IMG/VR virus record: IMGVR_UViG_3300046804_003469
Span: 1 to 64,000 of that record
Length of the DNA stretch: 64,000 nt
Origin: a virus
Direction: 5' to 3' (one strand)
The translations under genes were made by a program, and so were the position numbers. Shown piece after piece: positions 39,347 through 46,595 of this stretch. Under the pieces are notes generated by a model. It was given only the letters and a program-made list of their open reading frames with translations. It was not told the DNA's origin and did no database searches. Within the stretch, counting starts at the first letter, position 1, and each line of letters starts with the position of its first letter.

Positions 39347-39946
39347 ATGGTTCCTTTTGATACTTACAAAACTTATATTTCAATTAAAAATCATTTTACA
39401 AATAAAAAATACGATTATCATAAGTACGCTGGAAAAAATAAAGCGTCATTAGAATCTTTCTATAAAAGAAAGGATAGATATTGGTTTGAAAAATTATCAA
39501 GGCAAAAAGAAGATAAGGATGTGATAAATTTCTTTGTTGCTAATTTTGTTTCATCTACAGATCCAGGACAACTGTGGATGGGAAATTTAATTAAGGAAGG
39601 TGAAAAAACTTATGTAGAGTGGAAAAGAAAAATCGAATCACTCTCTTATGTTTTTAAACAAGAATCAATAGATTTATTTTCTGAGTATAAATTTCAAGAT
39701 GTATTCTCATGTAAGAATGGATCTCACCCAATAGTATTAAAAAAGTTTTTAAGTGGGAAGATCAGTCTTGAAACTATGGTAATCTATGATAGAATATTCT
39801 CGTACTCCAAAAATTTCGACAAACAACTCAAGGATCCAATTTGGGAAATGGTTAGTTTAAAACTAAACAAGTATTCTTCTTTTCTAAATATCGATGTATT
39901 CCATTATAAAAAAATTCTGAAGGAAATAGTAATAGGAGGAAAATGA
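39347..39946 (+). CDS. gp59: Replicative helicase loader, gp59-like
   Basis: A 199-residue protein: PFDTYKTYISIKNHFTNKKYDYHKYAG, SFYKRKDRYWFEKLSRQ, FFVANFVSSTDPGQLW, VFKQESIDLFS, matching the T4 gp59 pattern (T4 has 217 residues). It loads gp41 helicase on gp32-coated DNA. It lies in the usual neighbourhood of gene 32 and overlaps the next gene by 4 bp. Confidence 0.85.
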   Translation: MVPFDTYKTYISIKNHFTNKKYDYHKYAGKNKASLESFYKRKDRYWFEKLSRQKEDKDVINFFVANFVSSTDPGQLWMGNLIKEGEKTYVEWKRKIESLSYVFKQESIDLFSEYKFQDVFSCKNGSHPIVLKKFLSGKISLETMVIYDRIFSYSKNFDKQLKDPIWEMVSLKLNKYSSFLNIDVFHYKKILKEIVIGGK

Positions 39947-40287
39947 ACTTTTTTGATTCAGAGGTTGTTAGATCTGAAATGGCAGAAATTGCAGAACTTC
40001 AAGAAGAAATTTATAAAAATATTTTTAAATTTTCTTTTATGGGAAAAGATGATAAGATCTACCATGTCAATCTCCTCCAAAAACTTTTAGATAAACAACA
40101 AGTTCTTTATACGAGACTGAGTTTATCTGATGATCCCGAAGCAAAAGAAATGAAAGAAAAAATTACAGAATCTGCTTCTATGATGGGACTTCCTCCAAAT
40201 ATGGACATGAATATTATTTTTAATAATATGAATAAGTTGATCGATGCAATGAAAGAACAGATTGACAAAGCAGGATCCGACCTGTAG
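39943..40287 (+). CDS. DUF1825-like cyanobacterial-type protein
   Basis: A 114-residue helical protein beginning NFFDSEVVRSEMAEIAELQE, then LLQKLLDKQQVLYTRLSLSDDPEAKEM and a C-terminal NMDMNIIFNNMNKLIDAMKEQ. The FFDSE start and helical spacing resemble a cyanobacterial family annotated as DUF1825. The function is unknown. It lies between gp59 and gp32, and its 3' end holds the gene 32 promoter. Confidence 0.62.
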   Translation: MNFFDSEVVRSEMAEIAELQEEIYKNIFKFSFMGKDDKIYHVNLLQKLLDKQQVLYTRLSLSDDPEAKEMKEKITESASMMGLPPNMDMNIIFNNMNKLIDAMKEQIDKAGSDL

Positions 40288-40290
40288 AAT
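40262..40290 (+). promoter_or_regulatory. Sigma70-type promoter before gene 32
   Basis: TTGACA (40262-40267), 17 bp, TAGAAT (40285-40290), inside the last codons of the upstream gene; ATG 40336 is 45 bp on. Confidence 0.66.
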
Positions 40291-40335
40291 GATGGAGTAC
40301 ACAAAGGCCAAATCCAATTAATACGAGGTACACAA

Positions 40336-41298
40336 ATGTCTTTTGCTGATCTTAAAAAGCAGTCTTCACTTGGTTCACTTACTGAAAAACTTGTGAAGCA
40401 AGTTGAAAAAATGAATAATGTATCTGGTTCAGTCGATGATCGCTTCTGGAAACCAGAAATGGATAAGACTGGAGTAGGTTCTGCAATCATCCGTTTTCTT
40501 CCCGCACCTGAAGGGGAAGATATGCCATGGGTTAAAATTTATTCTCATGCATTCCAAGGTCCTGGTGGTTGGTATATCGAAAATTCTCTAACTACAATTG
40601 GTCAAAAAGATCCTGTTTCTGATCATAACCGTGAACTTTGGAATACTGGTAACGAAAAGGATAAAGAAACCGTGCGTAAACAAAAGCGCAAACTGACTTT
40701 CTATAGCAACATTTACGTTATCAAAGATCCCGCAAATCCCCAAAACGAAGGAAAAGTATTTCTCTTTAAGTTTGGTAAGAAAATCTTTGATAAGATTACC
40801 GCTGCAATGCAACCTGAATTCGAGGATGAAGAACCTATCAATCCTTTTGATTTCTGGAATGGTGCAAACTTCCGTCTGAAGATCCGTAAGGTTGAAGGAT
40901 ATTGGAACTACGATAAGTCTGAGTTTGATAGTCCTTCTCCTCTTCTGAATGATGATGATGCTCTTGAGCAACTCTGGAAGAAACAATATTCTCTTTCTGC
41001 AATCGTTGCTCCCGATCAATTCAAGTCTTATGAAGATCTTGAAAAGCGTCTGAACAATGCTCTTGGTAAGAAAGGTGCTTCTCGTGCTCAACAGCAACAG
41101 GAAGAAGTATATGAGTCTTACACTCAACCTAAGAGTAGGGAAGATGCTGTGATGGAAGAACTGGAAGAATCTTATGCAAAAAGCAAAGCAAGTCCAGTTC
41201 CTGATAATCTCAAACAAGAATTGAATCGCCTCTCTTCAATCGATGATGAAGACGAAGATGAAAGTCTTGCTTACTTTCAAAAACTTGTGGATGAATGA
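40336..41298 (+). CDS. gp32: Single-stranded DNA-binding protein gp32
   Basis: A 320-residue gp32-type protein. A basic N-terminal LAST-like region (FADLKKQSSLGSLTEKLVKQ) is followed by the OB-fold core (FWKPEMDKTGVGSAIIRFLPAP, SHAFQGPGGWYIENSLTT, CDP-like dispersed loop) and an acidic tail ending DEDEDESLAYFQKLVDE. It coats replication intermediates and recruits gp59 and recombination proteins. The zinc knuckle of T4 gp32 is not obvious. Its end meets gene 53 convergently. Confidence 0.9.
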   Translation: MSFADLKKQSSLGSLTEKLVKQVEKMNNVSGSVDDRFWKPEMDKTGVGSAIIRFLPAPEGEDMPWVKIYSHAFQGPGGWYIENSLTTIGQKDPVSDHNRELWNTGNEKDKETVRKQKRKLTFYSNIYVIKDPANPQNEGKVFLFKFGKKIFDKITAAMQPEFEDEEPINPFDFWNGANFRLKIRKVEGYWNYDKSEFDSPSPLLNDDDALEQLWKKQYSLSAIVAPDQFKSYEDLEKRLNNALGKKGASRAQQQQEEVYESYTQPKSREDAVMEELEESYAKSKASPVPDNLKQELNRLSSIDDEDEDESLAYFQKLVDE

Positions 41299-42324
41299 TT
41301 AGTCGTAAAGTCTAATATTATCTCCCCTCTTCATGGTGCTGCTCACGTATTGAGTAGCACCTTCTTTGTAAGGCATAACCTTATCAATATCATTGAATAT
41401 AACATTTAGATAAATTGGTTTTAGTATATAAATTCCTCTTTTTTCATTTTCTAATCTCATTTCATACTCATAGTTAGTAACAGGATTTAGGAATGAAGAT
41501 GATGATACTGTTACATAGTATCCATAGTTATCATCATAATACTCATAATAATAAGAATTGCCAGTTAAAGTAGGGTCTGTAATAATAAATGAAACAGTCT
41601 CAGAACGATTGTCACTAAGATATGGTTGTACGACATCTGGAACAGTGTCTAATTCATATGTAAATCTTTGAATAACACCATCGCTAAAGGGACTATTTAC
41701 ACTAGTTACAGTAAATCTTCCATTGTAAATATTTTCAGATACGTTATCAACTTGTACTTGATTTCCTACTTGTAATCCAGAAATACCATCATTAAGAACT
41801 ACAGTAACTGTAGTAGATGTATTAATACCATCTCCAGAAAATATTGCATTTATAGAATGATTAATTATTTCTACAAAGTTTCCATTTGTTTTCCAAGTTT
41901 TGGGCATAACACGACCCTCTGGAATTAAAACTTTTCCAGTAGAATCAGTCAGTTCTATAGTTTCATAATGATGAATTCCAGCGTATAATTCATCATAAGA
42001 TCCATATCTTTCAAGCATTACCTTATCAAATGTAGACTGAGATAAAGGCCATTCATCATAAACATTTAGAATATTATTTGCTAGTAAAATAATCCAATCT
42101 AGTGATGGGTCATTATAAAATTTTTGAGCAACATTATCGGGTCTTTCATCACCAATAATTTGATACTTTTCAAAAAATTGAAGATCTGAAAATATATCTT
42201 CTCTAAGTTTTCCACGTTTAAAAAGATTTTTTACCTCAATATAATTTGAAATAGTCTTCTCATTTTTATTTCTATTAGTGTATAAAAAGTTTGGGAGATT
42301 TCTGAAGTACTGATTTTCTGCCAT
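41299..42324 (-). CDS. gp53: Baseplate wedge protein gp53
   Basis: A 341-residue protein whose N-terminus (YFRNLPNFLYTN, then DNVAQKFYNDPSLDWIILLANNI and DEWPLSQSTFDKV) matches T4 gp53, which is shorter (196 residues). The C-terminal addition of about 140 beta-rich residues ends NDIDKVMPYKEGATQYVSS. gp53 joins wedges into the hexagonal baseplate. Overlaps neither neighbour; gene 48 starts 1 bp downstream on the minus strand. Confidence 0.85.
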   Translation of the reverse strand: MAENQYFRNLPNFLYTNRNKNEKTISNYIEVKNLFKRGKLREDIFSDLQFFEKYQIIGDERPDNVAQKFYNDPSLDWIILLANNILNVYDEWPLSQSTFDKVMLERYGSYDELYAGIHHYETIELTDSTGKVLIPEGRVMPKTWKTNGNFVEIINHSINAIFSGDGINTSTTVTVVLNDGISGLQVGNQVQVDNVSENIYNGRFTVTSVNSPFSDGVIQRFTYELDTVPDVVQPYLSDNRSETVSFIITDPTLTGNSYYYEYYDDNYGYYVTVSSSSFLNPVTNYEYEMRLENEKRGIYILKPIYLNVIFNDIDKVMPYKEGATQYVSSTMKRGDNIRLYD

Positions 42325-42325
42325 T

Positions 42326-43681
42326 TTAGTATCCTATTACATTTTCTGGCATTGTATATTCATCATTATAAACTGGTTCTAATTCTTGGAATTGTAAAGT
42401 CAATTTATAAGTTACCATTGTACCATCTTCGTTAAATGTCATGTAACTTCCTTCTGGAGTATAATCCACATTAAAACTAAGAAGGGCACAATCCTTAATC
42501 AAATTTAGTCCAGCAGCACCTTTTCCTTTATATGCAATTTTAAAAATATTTGGTGCCTTTAAAAACAAATCTGTTTTTGATCTTTGCACTGCCATATTTT
42601 GTTTAAAAAATCTAATAATCTTTTTCACATTTGTTGCTTCGGGAGCACTTCTGGGAGACATTTGAAATGTAAAATTAAAAGGTCTTAATGTAGGACCTTG
42701 GAAAAGAAGTTCAAAATTTGGATTTACAATTGCTCCCGTTAAACGTGGTAACAAACCTTTAGTTGATGCTGCCTCTTGTGCTAACCAAGTTTGAATTGCA
42801 GTGTTGATATTACCACCTTCTTGTTTATATGTATTTGCAGTTCTATCAACTGGACTCTTTCCTTGAGCAAGTGTAGCACTCAAGTCCACTAAAGCTTGAT
42901 CAAGAGCATTCATTTCCATTCCTTGCCAATTTACTGAATTGTAATCAGCAATTGATGGTTGTATTCCAATTAAACATTTACCTTTAGAACTTCCTTGTGA
43001 TCTACCACTAAATCCCAATGTAGTTTCATTGATTGTTTTTTTACCATATTCAAAAGCTTCAAATAAAACCATATCCATTGATTTATTCATTTTTAATGGA
43101 TATTGTAAGTCTCCTCCACCCACAGCAACATTTGATGTTTTTGATTGAATGGATATACTATTAAAATCATTAATTGTTGCTGAAGGATTAGCACCTCCAG
43201 AATTAGCACCTCCAGGGGGAGTACCTCCAGGTGGAGTAGCAGCAGGAGCAGCATTGTTTCTACTAGAAGCAACTTTTCCCATTTGTGCTGGAGTTACACC
43301 AGCTGATGTTGCAGTTTTTATAATTTGTGCCTGAGTATTTTTATAAAGAGCACTATTTGTATCATTTAAATCTTTTAATGCACCAGTACCTAATATTGGA
43401 TCTCCTGCTTTTGCGTATTGAGCAATTCCTAAATTGAAAATTGTAGCGGCATCATATTTTGCTACTGTCCAACTTCCAGGTTTTCCTCCTTGAGTTGATG
43501 ATGCTGCAAGAATGTAATTTCCATTTCCAACAGGATCATATAAGATATTAGTTGTCGAAGAAATTACATTTCCTTGACTATCTTTTGTATATGATACTAC
43601 AGCTTTTGTATATAATGGATTGCTAGAACCTGTCGTTTTAGTTCCAGCTGGTTGACTTGTACGAGTAATTGTATCTGCCAT
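42326..43681 (-). CDS. gp48: Baseplate tail-tube cap gp48
   Basis: A 451-residue protein. The C-terminal 260 residues match gp48: FGKK-like helix, LIGIQPSIADYNSVNWQGM, FQMSPRSAPEATNVKKIIRFF, LKDCALLSFNVDYTPEG and FQELEPVYNDEY. T4 gp48 has 364 residues. The extra N-terminal part is Gly/Pro/Asn-rich (APAATPPGGTPPGGANSGG). gp48 caps the hub and starts tube assembly with gp54. A minus-strand AATAAATA lies about 55 bp upstream. Confidence 0.84.
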   Translation of the reverse strand: MADTITRTSQPAGTKTTGSSNPLYTKAVVSYTKDSQGNVISSTTNILYDPVGNGNYILAASSTQGGKPGSWTVAKYDAATIFNLGIAQYAKAGDPILGTGALKDLNDTNSALYKNTQAQIIKTATSAGVTPAQMGKVASSRNNAAPAATPPGGTPPGGANSGGANPSATINDFNSISIQSKTSNVAVGGGDLQYPLKMNKSMDMVLFEAFEYGKKTINETTLGFSGRSQGSSKGKCLIGIQPSIADYNSVNWQGMEMNALDQALVDLSATLAQGKSPVDRTANTYKQEGGNINTAIQTWLAQEAASTKGLLPRLTGAIVNPNFELLFQGPTLRPFNFTFQMSPRSAPEATNVKKIIRFFKQNMAVQRSKTDLFLKAPNIFKIAYKGKGAAGLNLIKDCALLSFNVDYTPEGSYMTFNEDGTMVTYKLTLQFQELEPVYNDEYTMPENVIGY

Positions 43682-43735
43682 CAGAAATTACTCCCGCATC
43701 CAATCCGTATCAATTTTTGAATAGAGATTAACATC

Positions 43736-43743
43736 TATTTATT
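43736..43743 (-). promoter_or_regulatory. Late-element-like AATAAATA (minus)
   Basis: Plus TATTTATT reads AATAAATA on the minus strand about 55 bp before the gp48 start. The distance is longer than at the other sites, so support is weaker. Confidence 0.4.
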
Positions 43744-43754
43744 TTTTTAATTAT

Positions 43755-44330
43755 TTATGGCACTCTTAAAAATTTTGCATAGGGAATATTTTTCATATCA
43801 TTAATCTCATCATTATTAATAACATGATATAAACTTCCCACTTCTGCCCAAGTGTAATTTCTTTGAGTTCCCCAATGAAAATTAATTCCTTTAAATCCCC
43901 ATTCCTCTGTAGATAAAACTGCAACTAAAGGATGTTGATCATATAAAAGTTTTGGAGTTTTTGCATTATAAACAAATGTGAAATAATTTCCAGGTTGCGG
44001 AAAAGAACTGGTTTCACTGAAAACTTTCATAATAATATCCATGATTAATGTAGGATCATCAATTCCTCTTATTTTTTGTTGAAGAATTTTAACTCTATTT
44101 TGTTCAGTCTTTACATCCTGATCAATTTTTTTGCTTATCTTTTTTTGCTTATAATCAGGATCATTAGAAATGATACTAATTAATTCTAACTTTGTTAGAC
44201 TATTATAATTTCCTATCCTACCTTGACCACTTTTAGTAGTATAATAAACTGAATAGTTTTGTGCGATTTGAATTAATTCACTTCTCGAAAATTGAGATAA
44301 TGGTCTTTCGTAACCAGTTAAAAATGCCAT
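43755..44330 (-). CDS. Unassigned conserved-looking virion-region protein
   Basis: A 191-residue protein. The first 60 residues look like a SAP/HeH-type helix-extended-helix unit (FSRSELIQIAQNYSVYY, LTKLELISIISND). The C-terminus is a compact alpha/beta domain (NYFTFVYNAKTPKLLYDQHP, GFKGINFHWGTQRNYTWAEV). It lies where T4 would have head/tail completion genes, but no T4 equivalent is certain. 3-bp overlap with gene 4. Confidence 0.6.
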   Translation of the reverse strand: MAFLTGYERPLSQFSRSELIQIAQNYSVYYTTKSGQGRIGNYNSLTKLELISIISNDPDYKQKKISKKIDQDVKTEQNRVKILQQKIRGIDDPTLIMDIIMKVFSETSSFPQPGNYFTFVYNAKTPKLLYDQHPLVAVLSTEEWGFKGINFHWGTQRNYTWAEVGSLYHVINNDEINDMKNIPYAKFLRVP

Positions 44331-44773
44331 TACTTAATACCTAATTCGTTTTCTGTAATGATTTTAAATTCAAGCATATTATCTTTACAAAATTCTTCTG
44401 CTGCTTTCCACTTTGCTTGATTTGTTGCGTAAGTATAAACCTCATTCAAATATGATCTAGTCACTTTTGATTTTTGTTTAGGAGGCATTGTTTGACGTTG
44501 AGGTTTAATCTCTACAATATATTTTTTAATTTCCCCAGTGCTTTCTTTAACTTTCATAATAAAATCTGGATAATAAGTTCTTACTCTTTTTCTTACAGGA
44601 TCATAGTATTTTATTCTTATTTCTTCAGATCCCCAAGCAAGAATGTTTTCATTTAGATCACACCATCTACAGAACTTTCTTTCCCAACTACTTCTGCAAA
44701 TAATATTATTAGGATTACCAATATATTTTTCTGGATAAGATGGTTTGTATATGCTTTTAATACTTTCTGCCAT
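44330..44773 (-). CDS. gp4: Head completion protein gp4 (gp50/65)
   Basis: A 147-residue protein from ATG 44773 (an ATG at 44797 adds 8 residues): YIGNPNNIICRSSWERKFCRWCDLNENI, YDPVRKRVRTYYPDFIMKV, YIVEIKPQRQTMPPKQK, the pattern of T4 gp4 (150 residues), a nuclease-like fold with conserved aspartate, ExK and tyrosines. It completes the DNA-filled head before tail joining. A perfect minus-strand TATAAATA lies about 30 bp upstream. Confidence 0.88.
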   Translation of the reverse strand: MAESIKSIYKPSYPEKYIGNPNNIICRSSWERKFCRWCDLNENILAWGSEEIRIKYYDPVRKRVRTYYPDFIMKVKESTGEIKKYIVEIKPQRQTMPPKQKSKVTRSYLNEVYTYATNQAKWKAAEEFCKDNMLEFKIITENELGIK

Positions 44774-44803
44774 AATCTTACCTACATAATATATCAATAA
44801 ATG

Positions 44804-44811
44804 TATTTATA
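44804..44811 (-). promoter_or_regulatory. T4-type late promoter TATAAATA (minus strand)
   Basis: Plus TATTTATA reads TATAAATA on the minus strand, 30 bp before ATG 44773. It starts the 4 - 43755 ORF - 48 - 53 unit. Confidence 0.7.
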
Positions 44812-44812
44812 G

Positions 44813-45655
44813 ATGGGCGCTTCACTTATAAAAACAGATTTTATAAAGGAAAAAATATTACGTCCTTCTTTAACGTCTCATTTTGTTTGTGATTTTACTC
44901 CACCTTCAAATATTCAAGATAAAATGAAATTATGGGGAGTAACTAATAGTCCAGTCAATAATAATGATAATCTTTCTTTGTTATGTGCTGAAGCATCTCT
45001 ACCAGGATCATCAGTAGCGACTGTTGACATTGAAAATGATTTTCATGGAGTTTCTGAAAAACATGCTTACAGAAGATTATATGATGATCGAGCAGATTTT
45101 ACATTTTATGTAAGTATAAGAGAAAAAAATGAATATTATGCAATTAAATTTTTTGAGGCGTGGATATCACTAGTCGTAAATGAACAATACGATGCTGGTC
45201 CAGTTCCTATTCAAAATTCAGAATATTATTATCGTGTAAGTTATCCAGAAAGTTATTATGCAAAAGATTTAAGTATTACAAAATTTGAAAGAGATTTTTC
45301 ACTAGGAAATTCTTCGTTATTGACATACAAATTTGTAAATGCATATCCAATTAGTATTAATTCAATGCCAGTTACATATGAACAATCTGAATTATTAAAG
45401 TGTACTGTATCTTTCTTCTATAGTAGATATTATATTACATCTACAGGATCTCAAACACCAACATCAGTTAAAAATGTAAATGCTCCAGGAGTGCCAGAAT
45501 TAAATCGTTCTTATAGTTCTCCATTACCACCTTCAGTGATCTCTCAATATTTGGGAGATCCTACAGGAGCATTTTTAAATGCTAGTCAGACATCAAATTA
45601 TTTTGATCAATCATCAGTATCAAAGTTAGGAACTCGCCAAACTATCAGTAGATAA
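44813..45655 (+). CDS. gp54: Tail-tube initiator, gp54-like
   Basis: A 280-residue protein with a tail-tube-like fold: SHFVCDFTPPSNIQ, CAEASLPGSSVATVDIEND, RLYDDRADFTFYVSIRE, FFEAWISLV, YYRVSYPESY and SLLTYKFVNAYPISINSMPV. These are the elements shared by T4 gp19, gp48 and gp54. With gp48 already present, gp54 is most likely. T4 gp54 has about 320 residues. It starts 2 bp after the divergent late promoter. Confidence 0.7.
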   Translation: MGASLIKTDFIKEKILRPSLTSHFVCDFTPPSNIQDKMKLWGVTNSPVNNNDNLSLLCAEASLPGSSVATVDIENDFHGVSEKHAYRRLYDDRADFTFYVSIREKNEYYAIKFFEAWISLVVNEQYDAGPVPIQNSEYYYRVSYPESYYAKDLSITKFERDFSLGNSSLLTYKFVNAYPISINSMPVTYEQSELLKCTVSFFYSRYYITSTGSQTPTSVKNVNAPGVPELNRSYSSPLPPSVISQYLGDPTGAFLNASQTSNYFDQSSVSKLGTRQTISR

Positions 45656-45659
45656 CCAG

Positions 45660-45667
45660 AATAAATA
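45660..45667 (+). promoter_or_regulatory. Late promoter AATAAATA before gene 26
   Basis: AATAAATA, 29 bp before ATG 45697, in a 41-bp gap. Confidence 0.5.
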
Positions 45668-45696
45668 AACACATCTGAAATATTCTATAAGAGATT

Positions 45697-46413
45697 ATGC
45701 CTTTACCAAAGATTTCTACACCAACTTATGAGTTGGAATTGCCTTCGACTGGACAATCAATTAAGTATCGTCCATTTTTAGTTAAAGAAGAAAAACTTTT
45801 AGTTCTTGCTTTAGAATCTGAAGATACAAAACAAATTACTAATGCTATTAAAACGGTAATTAAAAATTGTATCGAAACTAAAGGAATTAAAGTAGAACTA
45901 CTTCCCACGTTTGACATCGAATATCTTTTCTTAAATATTCGCGGCAAATCTGTAGGAGAAGAGATCGAAGTTAATATTATTTGTCCCGATGATGAAACAA
46001 CTACAGTTCCTGTAAAAATTAATATTGATGATATCAACGTAGAAAAGAAAGAAACACACGATAAGCATATTAAAGTTGATGATTCTATTATGATGGAAAT
46101 GAAATATCCATCATTAGATCAGTTTATTAAAAATAATTTTGATGTTTCATCGAGTAATATGGAACAATCATTTGATCTAATAGCATCATGCATTGATAAA
46201 ATTTACACTGATGATGAAGTGTGGGTTGCTGCGGATGTTACGAAAAAAGAATTGAGTGAATTCTTAGAACAAATGAATTCAGCACAGTTTAAAAAGATTG
46301 AAGAATTTTTTGAGACCATGCCAAAATTATCACATAAAGTAAAAGTTATAAATCCAAATACAGAAGTAGAAAATGAAGTTGTTCTTGAAGGGTTATCGAG
46401 TTTTTTCGTATAG
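45697..46413 (+). CDS. gp26: Baseplate hub subunit gp26-like
   Basis: A 238-residue protein of the T4 baseplate-hub family: PLPKISTPTYELELPSTGQSI, RPFLVKEEKLLVLALES, FDIEYLFLNIRGKSVGE and a C-terminal half with KHIKVDDSIMMEMKYPSLDQ, then FFETMPKLSHKVK. T4 gp26 has 208 residues. It has a role in hub assembly (chaperone) rather than the finished baseplate in some models. Two bp before the gp51-like gene. Confidence 0.86.
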   Translation: MPLPKISTPTYELELPSTGQSIKYRPFLVKEEKLLVLALESEDTKQITNAIKTVIKNCIETKGIKVELLPTFDIEYLFLNIRGKSVGEEIEVNIICPDDETTTVPVKINIDDINVEKKETHDKHIKVDDSIMMEMKYPSLDQFIKNNFDVSSSNMEQSFDLIASCIDKIYTDDEVWVAADVTKKELSEFLEQMNSAQFKKIEEFFETMPKLSHKVKVINPNTEVENEVVLEGLSSFFV

Positions 46414-46415
46414 GA

Positions 46416-46595
46416 ATGATCCATATGGATCTTGAAAATTATTTTAAATTAAATTTTTCCTTAATGCAGTATCATAAATACTCATTAACGGAGATTGAAA
46501 ATATGATTCCTTGGGAAAGGGATATCTATGTTGAACTTTTAAAACAGCATCTGGAAGACGAAAAACTCAAGCAGCAACAGCAAAATGCCAGATAA
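46416..46595 (+). CDS. gp51: Baseplate hub assembly protein, gp51-like (short)
   Basis: A 59-residue protein, MIHMDLENYFKLNFSLMQYH, with NMIPWERDIYVELLKQHLED, a helix with the PWERxIY stretch found in gp51-type hub assembly catalysts. ATG 46416 or 46425 could be used. It overlaps the following tail gene by 11 bp. Confidence 0.62.
   Translation: MIHMDLENYFKLNFSLMQYHKYSLTEIENMIPWERDIYVELLKQHLEDEKLKQQQQNAR

Noticed and set aside
45024-45029. TTGACA inside the gp54-like gene
   Set aside because: No -10 at 16-18 bp.
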